Assembly: GCF_905475465.1 (NCBI RefSeq)
Contig: NC_062239.1
Span: 5,332,001-5,396,000, forward strand
Direction of reading: 5' to 3'
DNA length: 64,000 bases
Source: Pieris napi
Taxonomy: Eukaryota; Arthropoda; Insecta; Lepidoptera; Pieridae
Notes under the pieces: generated by a model
The model's database searches: none
What the model saw: only the letters and a program-made list of their open reading frames with translations
Told to the model about the DNA's origin: nothing
Program-made: the position numbers and the translations under genes
Shown: one piece after another, positions 44,105 to 56,770 of the stretch
How the letters are laid out: each line of letters begins with the position of its first letter
How positions within the stretch are numbered: the first letter of the stretch is position 1

Positions 44105-47100
44105 GTAAATTAATAGAATCGATTATATCCTCATTTGTTAATTTTAAAGTTAAACCTAATTTAACCATAACTTGTCAAATGTACATACATTACATTAACT
44201 TCATGTTTCAATTAGTGTAGGGTTCTAAAAATTTTCAAATTTTCAAAAAGTACCCAAAACCGAATCAGAGCACCCCGTATCCACGTGGTCTTGTCCGTTG
44301 TCCTTGTGTTACCGAGAAAATATTGTTACGTTTCTGATTTTTTTATTTTGATATACTTTTTTTTATCATGTGATGTCAGAATTATTGATTACCTAATAAG
44401 CAATAAATACTAATTTTTGCCACTATAGTGTGTGTACATTGTTAGACAGATTAACTCTTAAGCTCGTGACGTGCCTTGCAACCCTGGTTGATCCTTAATT
44501 TTCTTTCTGTGCGCTAATTACTCATATAGTAAAAAATGGGGAGAAATTCCCATGTCGACCCACAAAGGTCTTCTACCCACATCAGGAACAGGCTGATTAC
44601 CTATAACAAAAAACGATAAATGAAACTTATGTAAAAATACGTACTGCATTCTTCTGTATTTCAGAACGTCAATCCAATTGAATTCCAATGTAATCAGCTG
44701 CCACATCATTGTTTCTCTAATTAAACTTTCTGTTCTCACAGTTCTGAGACGTATAGAACCATAGTCATTGGATATGGAATGGCTATTCAATCCTTTCTGT
44801 GGAAACATTAGTAGTACTCTACAAATATAGACATGAGCCAGTAATCATTTCGTTACCTAATAAAGATAAACTACTTGGAAACTATTAACACATTTGACAG
44901 ATACTGTATAATTAATGCGAGTATTAATTAATTCAAAATAATTGTATTAATAATCTAAATTCTATATCTGACAAGGTTTGTTTTGGACATAGTTATCAGC
45001 TAAAAACTGTGTACAGGTGTAACTGCTACATTTGAAAGATCAGACCGTCCAGACCACTAGAAAAAAATACCTTACTATTCCACGATTCTTACCTATATAT
45101 ACCTATTCCACGTTACCTTTATTGTTATAGGCTAATTTATTATAAATCGCCCCGTCATCACTAGATGACGACGGCCTCAGGGACAAATCATACTAAAACG
45201 ATCCTAATTTAAAAATCACAATTCACCTTCACATTTACCACAAAATGTTCAAGAGCTTAAACGTACTTTAGCAAGGAAAAGCTAGTAACATTCAAAGATT
45301 ACATAACGGGCAACATTTTTCAATACTTCAAAAAGGCAGCAAATGTAATTCGGATACATGCAGTACGTAACTTATACGAATGATAATTGACATAAAAGCT
45401 ATGGGGTCCTCTCTTTTGTCTATTGCAAACGATGTTGCAACTATTATTGTATGTTTTGCTAATATATTTTATCTTCAATAAATTTTAAACAATTAGTATA
45501 CTTGCCATACATCGAAGCTCCGCGCTTAATAAACTAAGCGACTTTTAAGTGCCTCTCAACTTTTAGAGAGCTATTTTCTTTGACTAATGGTACGTCTTTA
45601 TAAACATGATTTAGCTTTACAATATATCAAAATATTAATTCCAAGAAAACATATTAAACGTAGTTCAATGAGCGTCTTTAGTAAGGAGAATTATATCAAC
45701 GACTCCATATTAGTAAAACGTCGAACCGAACCAAAGAGTATTAAACAAATAACTAATCCAAGCCGTCTAATAATTGCCATGGGACAATTGATAACGCGTA
45801 TCATTCGTTCATCAATTGTAAAACGATAAACGTCATGCCAAGTTTGGGAATGACAAATGTTTGCTAATGACCCTCAAAATACGATTTATTTTATAAGTTT
45901 CGTAATCGCGTCGTTATAAAACTCGTTAGCAAACGGTTTTTAACCCTTGATTACTGATTTAGGTGTGGTGACAACTCACATAACAGTTTTAGTGAATTGC
46001 AATTATCCTTAAAACTACTCCAGCCAAGGTTTTTATTGTAATAAATAATATTTTATTTTGTGTACCATAATTACGTGACTAAACGCATTTTTTTTATTTA
46101 CGTAACTCGACAATGCTTGTCAGCAATTGACATTTAGTTTGAATCCAAATTAACCATTTCTATAATTACCTCAAAAAAATTTTTCAACCTGTGACCATGA
46201 TGCTGAAAGAATTATACGTTCTTTCAGCATCAGATATTTCTATCGAGTTTTTCTATTGATTCGACAAACGCGTTAATTTATCTCATTTCTCTCATCCGGC
46301 GCTTAAATAGTCGCGGGAATGTCTTGACGCTTTTTAATTTAATTCCAAATTTAAAATTATAAAGGAACGAAATACTTACTTTTACAAATTTTTCCATGTA
46401 TACCAAGTCGAAACTATCATACTAATAATATATTAGTCAAACAATATTCATTGAAATAAAAGCTTTTTAAATCAAGCGATATATATTTTTAACATGTTTT
46501 ATTTAGTCCACGGGTAAATAATAATGAAATGCGAAACCACTCTCCTAATTAATTCGTATTCTGTACAATGGGCCTGCAATTTCACTTATTATACTTACGT
46601 GAGTTAAAACCACTCGCCGAGGATCCGCTTATACATATAAATTCTATGAATGCCATTTTGAATTAATTCCTAGAATATTGTTGTGCAAATAAAGAAAAAA
46701 ATTTTCTCAACTGCAATGTGAAATTTATAAGATATTTTTATACATTTTATAACAACGCCTTATGTTATATGATATAAAGTAAATTGTAGTCATTTCGCTA
46801 GCAATGATTATGGTAAATTAAAAACCTGTAGATTATTAAAGCCATTAGATACCAAAGTACTTGTTTTGAACTGCAGTATCAGCTAAAATAATCTGTTTGA
46901 CTAAATATGGTTTAAGTGTTTTGACAACCTAAATTCTTATTTTTTGTAACAGTCTCCTACTAGCGTAATCGACGGTGAACTGAGTAGAAAACCTTCGAAA
47001 GCTCATCGTATTGACCGATTAAACATCATCTATGAAGAACCCTTTATAATATTTCTAGCATCTATTTAAATCGAACCGCTGTTCACACAAAATAAATTAA

Positions 47101-47290
47101 CTTTGAATATGTAAACATTATGAACCCAGTGTCATAATAACTGTCTACCAAATTAACAGTACGTGACATAAAATATGTATAACATGTAATATTCAAAATA
47201 TTACGTGTGAATTTACAATACTACCTTTACCTAATTTCGTATAATTACATTCTAAATGCGTTTCAATCGTAAATAAAACAATGTTTTTAT
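44105..47290. other. Long noncoding stretch
   Basis: No supported gene. Frames of 96 codons (minus, 44518-44808) and 80 codons (plus, 45587-45829) show no domain, neighbour or codon signal and are taken as chance. A perfect 14-bp inverted repeat with a 7-nt loop lies at 46198-46232. Confidence 0.55.
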
Positions 47291-47303
47291 AGTTCATATA
47301 GAT

Positions 47304-47759
47304 AAAACACTATTTTGACCGGATTGAAGTTATGTATTATTATAAATTTACAACTATTTGACATAATTTTAAATTTATCCGACGTTTCGCGTGCTTTACA
47401 GCGTGCGTGGTCACGGTGACTGAAGACAAAAGATGTTGAATGTCAAAAAAGTATCACAGCTGCAGAGAAAGTTGCATTATCTGTATTTATTTCCCCGGAG
47501 TTGGTATCGACTAAAAGATGGAGGGTTTTGGCAAAAATGGCTCACGGTATCCTCTATTTTCGCGGATTGTGTTTCTTTTTGAGATTTTAATTTGGATATT
47601 ATTGGATCGTGACCACGCACGCTGTAAAGCACGCGAAACGTCGGATTAATTTAAAATTATGTCAAATAGTTGTAAATTTATAATAATACATAACTTCAAT
47701 CCGGTCAAAATAGTGTTTTATTTAAATGAATAAAAGTTATGTTAATCAAAGACAATACT
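47304..47759 (+). mobile_element. Snap-back insertion, tentatively Penelope-like
   Basis: A 456-bp insertion bounded by the 13-bp direct repeat AGTTCATATAGAT (47291-47303, 47760-47772). Inside, the first roughly 112 bp (CACTATTTTGACCGGATTG to GCGTGCGTGGTCACG) are repeated in inverted orientation at about 47610-47721, so the element folds back on itself. Between the arms it carries GTGACTGAAGAC..CCCCGGAGTTGGTATCG, shared with 19149-19326. Variable duplications and inverted partial copies are known for Penelope-like elements. The class is an inference and no coding region is present. Confidence 0.7.
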
Positions 47760-47892
47760 AGTTCATATAGATCAAATATCACTATCAAGAGTGATTGATT
47801 GACCAAGATATCATTATTATTTTATCTAGAATTAATAGCGTTTTGTTTAGCCAGTTTAACATTTAAATTATATGTGGTTGATTTTTGAATAA

Positions 47893-48137
47893 GCAATGTT
47901 GGCCTGTGAAGTTTCAACGTGCGATTCTCATACTTGAGGCCGTAACTTTGAACTTCAGCTATGCACCAATGGACTTTTTGTATAACAAAAAACCTTAGGA
48001 AATCGCCATGTTGTAGACCCAAAAAGCGTGTTTAAGGCACATAATTCTAATCACCTAGGTGCCTATTAGAAAAGGCAAATGATAACAAAACCGATACATA
48101 AATCTCAAGCCCAGACCTTTTATCCAGCGCCACAAAA
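47893..48137 (+). mobile_element. SINE-A copy, plus strand, degraded
   Basis: Head GCAATGTTGGCCTG, CAACGTGCGATTCTC. Body CTATGCACCAATGGAC, TGTAGACCCAAAAAGCG and CTAGGTGCCTATTAG. Tail CTCAAGCCCAGACC..CAGCGCCAC. Confidence 0.75.
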
Positions 48138-49087
48138 CTCCAGAGGCCAGACAAAATCACTTTGCGACAAGCGTGACCCTGTACGCCAAATGAATTTGTA
48201 TGAAACGGTCACGTGACTAAGCATGAGCTAATGTCATTCGCATATTAATTCGGGTCATGCGTTAATTTTTTGTTAACTGAGTTCAATTTTCATGTTGTAT
48301 TATCACATCATACACGTGCATATAATGTGGTACGCTATGCATCTGTAGGTAACTACTACTACTTTTAAATGGTAAAAGGCACCTAAACTCGTTATATACC
48401 TCAGCAGATAATCTAATAATCTTGCAGCTAACTTAATTCATATATACGTAGACTAAGGTATGAGGTACAAACTATGTACCACATTTACGAACACACCGCT
48501 CGCGCACAAGTCTCCTGTGGTAAGCTGACATCGAAATCAAATTAGCAGCATTCTCTTTGACAAAGACCCGAGTTTGTTCAATCTATTACATCTATAAAGT
48601 TCCCAACTTCGCGGCGTTATAATAATTATATTATTACTACGATATTGTATGTTTCGTTGTATTGTTTTCTTCTTCTGTTAAATTCGCACTAATCGATTAG
48701 TACTCCTATTACTAAGATCTCCTACTAACTAACTCGACTAACTCCTTGGTGAAAAGCTTATTTAACAATTGTTTCAATGTTTTAGTTTTTTACGCAAAAA
48801 ATAAAAGGCTAACAATATCTTGCAAATATATATAGATCTTTGTTATCTCGAGCTATTTATGTCTTTTAGCTGGGTCAGAAGTTTTTTGGTGAACTGCGTA
48901 AGCTCTGATAAGGACCCTCTGTGCAGAGAGAGCTGCGCCTAAAGCGGATTTTTTAGCAACTCTTAGGCTTCAGTCATTTTGTAAGTTATAAGATACGTAC
49001 AAAGAATAGTTTCTCATTTTATATTATTTACGAAGGCTGAACGTCTTGTTTGATCTCTTCAATCGTTATATATAATAATTCCTATAT
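48138..49087. other. Noncoding stretch
   Basis: No gene or recognisable repeat seen. Confidence 0.5.
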
Positions 49088-49430
49088 CTATCCTATTTCA
49101 CCATGCCTCCTGCTGATAGAGGACAAGTCTTTGTTTTTTTTAATATTTATGTTATTACTTGATATGTCATGTGGAATATGGTGTAACGGTTGCAGCTCCT
49201 TACACACGTTGTGTAAAACAAAATGGGGATTTAAAAGAGTGGCGGAGAGTTTATTGCCAGTTCTTCTCTTCCGTTCTACGCCCTTGATTTGAGAACTGGC
49301 AGTAAATATAAAAATTAGAAGCATTAATATGTATTTCTTTACTGACGAGTCATAAGTGTACCTACATTATGTTACCTACATGATTAAATGATTTTTTTAC
49401 TTTTTTACTTTAAATTATATATACATAGTA
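49088..49430 (+). repeat. Repeat Y, longest uninterrupted copy
   Basis: Starts near CCTATTTCACCATGCC. Core GAGTGGCGGAGAGTTTATTG, CCAGTTCTTCTCTTCCG, GATTTGAGAACTGGCAG. Tail AGAAGCATTAATATG, TGACGAGTCATAAGTG, GTTACCTACATGATTAAATG. Several copies share this 3' end, suggesting a retroposon. The coding part, if any, is not present. Confidence 0.75.
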
Positions 49431-50268
49431 AGGTTTTTACTGGAAAAAAGATATGTATATAACGATCAAAAGACGACAGAAGTCATGTACGATTTTGCCG
49501 TTTCAATCAACTGCGTACGTTTCTTCGTACGTCAAATGATAATACTAATAGAAACATAGCATATAGCAATCATTGCGTCAATCAACGGAAAAATATTACC
49601 AAACTGTTTCGCTTGAAGGCCATAGATAGCCTATAAATAACAGCGTTTAAAAAAATATCGTAATATCGCTCACAAATCGCTGTATGACGAAAGCCTAAGT
49701 GAGCCGCGATTTAGGCGTGGTATTTGTGTCAATTGCAGGTAAAATTTCTTTGAGCAAGTGAGCTCTAGTTCCATTCATGCGAAAATGTTCTCGCTTATCA
49801 TCTGATATTTTAAATCCCTGAGCTCGGGTTCCAGGTTTGTTTGCAAAAAGTGCCGCTCGTTTTTAGCATTCCGCAAGCGAACTTAGCTTCACACCGGCTT
49901 AGATAGTAAAAGTGTATGTAAAATTACATAATATTTACGAAATAATGATACATTTAATAGTGTTAAAATAATCGCATTGCAGGCTGTCAAGTGTCTAGCG
50001 GCGGTTACACCTACACTCTTGCGTTTGTTAAACTGAACGAGTAGACGATTCGAAGACCAAACATTTTGTTAATTGACATATTCAATTTTCAAATTAGTTA
50101 GTAGTAGTTAGTTAGTCCTTTTTCACCGCAGGTCAACTTATTCTTGATAGACTATAGTCATGTTGAGACCTAGTAAATAAACGGATTATATTTAGTTTAA
50201 TTTGTTTTTACAATTTCACATACAGCTCAAGAAATTTTGATTTAAGCAATCGCTTTAGCAAGAAGATT
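49431..50268. other. Noncoding stretch
   Basis: No gene or recognisable repeat seen. Confidence 0.5.
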
Positions 50269-50410
50269 TTTTATGTAGGAGTAGTCAAACGGGAGGAAGC
50301 TCACCTGATGTTAAGTTATACCGCCACCCATGGACAATCACATCGCAAGTGCGTTGCCGGCCTTTTGAGAATTGGTACACTCTTTTCTTGAAACCCTTAG
50401 TCGAATTGGT
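50269..50410 (-). mobile_element. LINE-K 3' end fragment
   Basis: Antisense: CAAACGGGAGGAAGCTCACC, TGATGTTAAGTTATACCGCC, GCGTTGCCGGCCTTTTGAG, TACACTCTTTTCTTGAAACC, ending at GTCGAATTGGTC. It is missing several small blocks relative to 7383. Confidence 0.8.
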
Positions 50411-50796
50411 CTTCTAACAAAGCCAAGAATATAATAATTTTAAATCGATAAATAGGCCATCCTTACCTTAACCGTGACTATTGATACACAATATTCCTTT
50501 GAATAGATACCATTATAAAGGTATTCAGTACAATTGAAATAATAGTGTTCAGGAATGATAAACGAATAAAATATACCTCTGATAAACTGTCAAACATCTA
50601 GAAACCTGCAACCATCTAGAAGGACTAATCTTAATTAATATGTTGAAGTAAAACACCTCGTTCCTACATTATGTACATATTAATGAATTTTTTTAATGTT
50701 TAAAAAAAGAAGAAATCCTTTATTTATTAAATCAATATGTAAAACTAACTGTGATTTATGTTTTCGTGTTGTTCGTACAATGTAAGTGCATGCTCC
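50411..50796. other. Noncoding stretch
   Basis: No gene or recognisable repeat seen. Confidence 0.5.
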
Positions 50797-51410
50797 TATT
50801 TCACCGTGCTGATAGGCGTCAGACATTTGGCTTTCTTATTTATTTATTCGTTATTTTATTTAATAATTAACTATGATGAGTAGCATGATGTAATGGCAGG
50901 TACTTACAAACATTTTGTAAAAACCTTTGCGATTTAAAAGAGTGGCAGAATATTGCCTATTCTTCTTATCCGTTTTACGTAATTGATTTGAGATCTAGCA
51001 GTAAATTAAGAAGCATTATTTTTTACTGACGTTTATTTATTTATTTACACTTCGTTACCATAAATATAAAAGAAACAGGTTAAAAAGTTAACAAGCGAAT
51101 TCTTCCAGGCAATCCTTTTTACATTTAACACTAGAAATAATAACTAAAACTAAACTAAACTCAAATCTAAAAAAATGGTAATAATAATTAATATATGAGG
51201 AGCTAGAGCGAGGCAGAAAAGAATTTCGAAAAGAAGATTCTTTTATAAATAAATAATAAAATAAGATTTTACGGCTGAGCTCGAATGATATCAAGGAGTT
51301 CCCAAGCAGGATACTTTGCACAGTTAAGGAGAAGTTGAAGGAGTAGATTAATTAAGTGTACATTAAGTGAACACTAGGTTACCTACATGAATTAATGATA
51401 TTTTGATTTG
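50797..51410 (+). repeat. Repeat Y, interrupted copy
   Basis: Left part 50797-51028 (CCTATTTCACCGTGC, AGAGTGGCAGAATATTGCC, GATTTGAGATCTAGCAG, TTTTTACTGACG). Right part 51349-51410 (AAGTGTACATTAAGTG, GTTACCTACATGAATTAATG). The middle is a LINE tail at 51029-51348. Confidence 0.75.
51029..51348 (-). mobile_element. LINE 3' end with a TAAA-type tail, nested in repeat Y
   Basis: In antisense the insert ends in (AAAT)n, seen on the plus strand as TTTATTTATTTATTT at 51029. Upstream on the minus strand there is a degraded coding remnant with a Cys-Tyr-Pro..LLDII stretch, as at the C-terminus of several LINE RT proteins. No exact target-site duplication was found. The family differs from LINE-K. Confidence 0.55.
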
Positions 51411-51995
51411 TGTTGATTAAAGTGTTTAGAATCGATTAATATCAACATCCAACTAAAAATGATAATCACTGGAAAATCGAAGGTTTACTACGACTGCAAT
51501 TTGAAATTGGTAAACGGCTTAATTCGAATCACAGAGGAATAGCGGCGATCAGATGCACGTTTGAATCGAAAACCCTGGCTTTCACCGATTACGATATCCA
51601 AAGCAGGAATTCGAGAGCCTGTCAGCGTTGTCCATTTCACCAAATTGAAAAATTTCGCAAAGCTAGGCGCTTTTTTCTATTTAAAGTATCATATCGTGTT
51701 TTGGCTCGCTTTTTAGTCACTGTAACGACATGAGCGGTTGCAGTTTTTAACTGGAAAAATTTCGTTTGAGAAATATGTTTGCCAATTGTCTTGAATTTAC
51801 CTACAAATGTGTGTGAGTGAATTCACTTGTCTATATTTCAGATTAGTATTTATACATTTTTGAACTCGATAATTCAGTTTGAAAATAACCATAGAAATTT
51901 GGGAAACAATGAAAATTACAGCAGTGGAATTCCGTGTACATTACTTTAGTATTCATCTGCATATGTTCCATACATACATACATACATACTCCATA
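51411..51995. other. Noncoding stretch
   Basis: No gene seen. A short ACATAC tandem run lies at about 51972-51988, just left of a SINE. Confidence 0.5.
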
Positions 51996-52240
51996 CGACG
52001 CATTGGTCTAGTGGTTAGTCCCTACCCTTGACTGCGAATCCATGGGTCCCGGGTTCGAGCCCCGGCTGATACGAACATCGATGTGATGAGCATTTGGTGT
52101 TGTGCTTAGGTCTTGGGTGTTTAAATATTATGTATTTATATGTCTATCTATCTATAATATCCGTTGCCTAGTACCCATAACACAAGCTTCACCAGCTTAG
52201 CATGGGTCAATTGGTGTCAATTGTCTTTAAAAAAAAAAAC
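51996..52240 (+). mobile_element. SINE-B, copy 2
   Basis: tRNA-like head with box A TTGGTCTAGTGGTTAG and box B GGGTTCGAGCCCC. Body GCATTTGGTGTTGTGCTTAG and ATCTATCTATAATATCCG. End ACACAAGCTTCACCAGC and an A-rich tail. It differs from copy 1 by small indels. Confidence 0.85.
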
Positions 52241-53661
52241 AAATACAAAAACAAAAAGCCAATCTGTTTTTTTTAATATATTTTGCATTTCCAGACTGCA
52301 GAATAAGGCACAAAATACTTGCCTTCACCAGTACTTGCCTTCTAGTATTTTCCGCCTTCGCAACCTATTCCTGGCCTCTTACGCTCAGTTGTGGAATGCT
52401 TCTAACTACAACGAACAAAGAATTTACAATTGGTAGGTTTTCTTTCGAAATATTTTCCAAATTAAACGATCCTCACCATTAACATTCGTACCAGCAATTC
52501 CTACGCATATATAATTAGTGCCATCTCTATTTCCGTATTATTTCCTCTAGTCTGGTGCATTTACATGCAGCGCTTCTATCTATCCAGGAGGCTCATGCAT
52601 ATGCATGTCATGCAAACTGCGTCACCTTTTATTGAGTGAAAATGTTTCAAACGTACTGTATCCAACTTCCTGACGTTTGATGAATAAACGATTTCACATA
52701 TTGTTAATTCAGTAGAGATTTAGAGCTTTCAAATTCCGGTGAAATCTATAAAAATGGCGAAAAATTTTATCGTTAAATAATTCACGTGATCTTTTACGTC
52801 ATTATTTTATAGACGAATTCAGTCTTATTTATGAAAGTATTATTTCATTGCAAAAGGACACGACAGGAAAAAGAAAAATTATTCAATATTTTTTGTAATA
52901 ATATATTCAGATGAGTACTTTTTAACTATTTATACACTTAAATATAAAATAATCCCACAATACTGTTGTTAATAGTGGAATTTACACCAGTCTCTATACA
53001 GTAATATAATGTATTATAATAGATACACATACATCCTTCTGTATACGTTAGGTCAACATATTTTTAAATAGTTTTCCTAGAAATTTACGTGTGTTGTGTA
53101 ACTCCGCTGGTTTTGAATTGAAAAAAATATATATTTTAATTTACTTACGTCCTACAATAGTACTCTTCTAGGAACAGAATTGTTTTTCGCTCCATTTCAC
53201 CTATTAAGGCGAATAAAAAACATAGTAAAATTCTTAAGAACAAATATGAAAACAACGTGTTGAGAATCAAAAAATTTAGCGTAAAAAAGGCAATAATCAA
53301 ATGTTTTCATGTTTTTGAATTTTGACTTGGGTCAGACTACAATGCTTTTTAGTATTTCGTAATGTTAATCAATATGTACATATTGAACTGAATTCCCACA
53401 AATAAGTGAATAATCAGAATTGGTAGCGTTAAAGATTATTAAAGCATTCAAAATAAATTAAACCGAATTAAGCGAAATCCTGTTACGTTGTTTACTTTTT
53501 AAGCGCTATTATTTTCAGGATTGAATTATCTGCATTGCGCTGAGATTGATGATCAGACTTTCAATCTACAAGCTTTTAAAAATTAATTATCAAACCAACA
53601 TCTAACAACTGAATCGGATATCTCGACTCATAGTGGCTGATAAGTATTCTAATCCACATGC
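52241..53661. other. Noncoding stretch
   Basis: No supported gene. A 90-codon plus frame overlapping the SINE tail (52164-52436) has no domain. Confidence 0.5.
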
Positions 53662-54034
53662 TTTTTGAAGTTATACTTCTTTAGGCGCGTTATGAAAAAT
53701 TTATGAGAGTGAAATTTTACGATGCACGCGCACCGTGACACAAAATTAACAGAATGAAGTTGCCCAAGGAGATGCTACGGCATTGGACATAATTTAAAAA
53801 TAACATTTGAATAATAATAGAATTTATGTTACAATAATAGAAAATAATAATAAAAATTTATTAATTTAATTTTTCAAATGTAAACTGAACTTTATTGACT
53901 ATAATGACTCCTATTCCAGTCTTTGATTATTTAATTGTAATTACTTATTTGCATGCAATAAAAAAACTATTTTTAATAATGCCAAAGAAGTATAACTTCT
54001 TACGCGCGTACATAAGTACACGCACCCTTTTTTT
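53662..54034 (+). mobile_element. Hairpin-tail repeat, copy
   Basis: Same architecture and nearly collinear sequence as 6200-6568: left end TTTTTGAAGTTATACTTC, shared CACCGTGACACAAAATTAAC and GATGCTACGGCATTGGAC blocks. The right end has a stem-loop (stem GCGCGTAC, loop ATAA, one mispair) and a T-run. Confidence 0.85.
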
Positions 54035-54630
54035 CAAAAACCTTTAATGACAATTTACATGAATACAAATCTGAATTTAATTTTGAAATAAGAATATAGA
54101 AATACGTAATCTGCAAGAGCTGACAAAGTGCATGCGGTATGTGGCCGTATCCCTCTATTTATCTTACAACTATTGCGGCAGTATCGTGACCACGCGCGTT
54201 CATTTTATACTAGTCCTACCGCGGAGCTCGGATTATTTAAACAAGATCAAGCATTTGGGATTTTATACAGCTTATCTTTATATATTAGATAAGGTATTAA
54301 CTTAACTTGACCCTTGAGAATTTTGTAACTTAATTGAAATTCTCCTCTGGTACTTTTTGATATCCGAAACATTATTTAAATTTATTTTTTATGTAAAGCA
54401 GATATGTCTACTATTAATACGATTATATTTATACTATCTCGTAGACTACATACTAGGTTAATGCAATTTAACCCATCATACTACTATTGTCAAATTGTCA
54501 ATTTGATAAGGCTGCATCTAGACCACGACTGCTGTAATAGTCGCGACAATCTTCGTTAAAGTATTTGTACCTATTTGTAGAAATAGAATAGAAATACCAA
54601 ATTCAAAATACACACAGTAAAAAATACTAG
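54035..54630. other. Noncoding stretch
   Basis: No gene or recognisable repeat seen. Confidence 0.5.
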
Positions 54631-54893
54631 TGGCGCTACAAACAATTAAGTTCTGGGCTTGAGATTTGTGCACCTGTTTCGTAATCATTTGTTTTTTCTA
54701 ATAGGCAATAAGGTGATAAACCTTCTGCCTCACGCCGTCGACTTTTTGGGTTTAAGACATGCCGGTTTTCTTACTACGTTTTTCTTCACCATACGAGATA
54801 TTAGATGCGCACATAACCAATAAGTGCATTGCTGTAGCCGGAGATTACGACCTCAGGGATGTGAGTCACATACTGAAGACAACACTGCTCTGG
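54631..54893 (-). mobile_element. SINE-A copy, degraded
   Basis: Minus strand: GTGGCGCTACAAAC, ACCTGTTTCGTAATC, TCGACTTTTTGGGTTTAAG, ATTAGATGCGCACATAACC. The damaged tRNA-like head retains GATTACGACCTCAGGG. Confidence 0.75.
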
Positions 54894-55830
54894 GGAAAAT
54901 ATAGTTATATAAAAGATTAATACAATAAAACTATGGTCATTATTAAGAACCTAGTTAAAAATTAATAAAAATTATCACCACTACACCGTGTTCGAATACT
55001 TGTTATTGAAGTAAAACAATTGTTTCATGTGAATTAATTACTTTGACAAAGTAATTTATTTAAATTGTATCAATAAAGTGGATCGGTCACTGTCTGGTTA
55101 TAACCTTTCAGCATGACAAACAATTTTTATAACAGTATAAATTATACTAAATATTTATTGTTTAAACAATATAAATTAACTTAAGGTTCAGGCACCAAAA
55201 GGACACTAAAGGGTTTAACATTGGTCTCTGAAGAACCACAGTACATATTCAATTGTGTAATACTAAAGACTTAAGAAAAAACAATTTGTGAATCTATTCA
55301 AATAAAAATAAACATGATTTTTTTTACATTGTAATTGTTTACGTTGGGTTAGAATATTAAACACTTCTATGTTCCTTATTTAAAGTAACATATTACAAGT
55401 AACGGGTTATTTACCAATAAGTATACTTTCTCCGCTAGCACATCGACCCAAAGTGGGTTTTGGCCTTAGAAACAAAAAACTCCTTGCGACTATCCTATTC
55501 TAATGCTTGCTAATTAGCCAATTGGAGCTCGCGCACATCACGGCATCTTTTCAGCATTTCCGGCTGATGGTGGCCAATCGCTATTCAGATATGTATGTTA
55601 ACACTCCGCTTATAAAATAAAAAAAACAAATTATGATAACAGTGCGTGTAATACGCTGTTAAAGTCTACAGCATACAAGAGATCGTAGTTACCAAGCAAC
55701 GTCCTCAGGATATTGTTGTCACTGTCCCTCAGTGATTGCAGGTACTACTAATTTAAACATAAACAGCAACATACAAACATATGAGAATATCTGGATGCAT
55801 ATCGAATAAATTAAAGATTTGATTAATAAA

Positions 55831-55866
<36 letters not shown>

Positions 55867-56770
55867 GATTTTAATATATATAAACTAAGCTTGTTTATAA
55901 ATTCTTCAAAAACAAATAGAGTATTAATTACGGCTTTTAGGCTTTTCTTTTACAAAATATCAAATATGGTCTCAATTTATATCGTAAAACAGGTGCAAGC
56001 AGACACTTATTAAACTAAATACGTATTTATAAAACGACGCGCCGATTTAACATAATGTTCAAATCAATATGGCGCCGTGATCATTAAGATGCCTTCCTTA
56101 AGATTATTAACAGCCAGAGAGATAAAGGAAATTTATAACTGACATTACAAATTTGAAAGGAAATTGGAAACGAAATCGATTGGTAAGACTAATTTGTGTT
56201 TCTAGTCTATTGTCTTCTAAATAAATTTTCATAAATTATTCAAATACAGTGAAAATAATGAATTCATTCCAAATCGAAATACAAAGTATTTATATATACA
56301 TAAAAAACAGTTAAGAAACTAATGTTTATTCTTTAAATATGAAGATCCCTTTCTATTTACTACATTGAAATTAACCTTAATTAACAACGGTAAATGCTAC
56401 ATATACACTTAGCTATAGACTAATGAGTTTATAATATTGTTACTATATTCAAAAGAACTTAATCATTTTCCATACGATGTTTATTAAGGTTCGTCTTCTA
56501 ATTATACGAACGCGTAGTATATTTATAATACTATCGACGATTTTGCATAAAATACGTAAATTGGGGATTTTTCCAAGCTTATTTGAACTTATTGCTTACG
56601 TGTATAATGTTCACTTTCGCAGGTACATGAAAGAATACAGATCAGACAATTAAAATACGACTGTTGAAATGTCAACAGGTCAAAACAAATAAGGTCATTC
56701 GATGAATACCCCTTACGAAATTCCGACTCTTTAAATTATCATTTCATTGAATAAAGTACGTAGTATCAAA
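54894..56770. other. Noncoding stretch upstream of the desaturase gene
   Basis: No coding feature. A pure AT-dinucleotide microsatellite of about 30 bp lies at 55833-55862. The desaturase promoter and any 5' untranslated exon should lie toward the right end, but no convincing TATA box, initiator or untranslated exon boundary could be singled out. Confidence 0.5.

Noticed and set aside
45587..45829. An 80-codon basic frame on the plus strand in an otherwise empty region.
   Set aside because: No recognisable domain, no flanking gene structure and AT-rich composition like its surroundings. It remains a chance frame unless transcripts show otherwise.
47600..47660. A hammerhead ribozyme on the minus strand of the snap-back element, suggested by CGAAACGTCGG.
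   Set aside because: The core CUGANGA is not present and helix II would contain A-C mismatches, so a functional hammerhead cannot be claimed from this copy.
56747..56770. Upstream extension of the desaturase exon 1 frame from a TTG.
   Set aside because: TTG is not a usual eukaryotic start. The first in-frame ATG at 56771 has a reasonable context and gives a normal-length desaturase.
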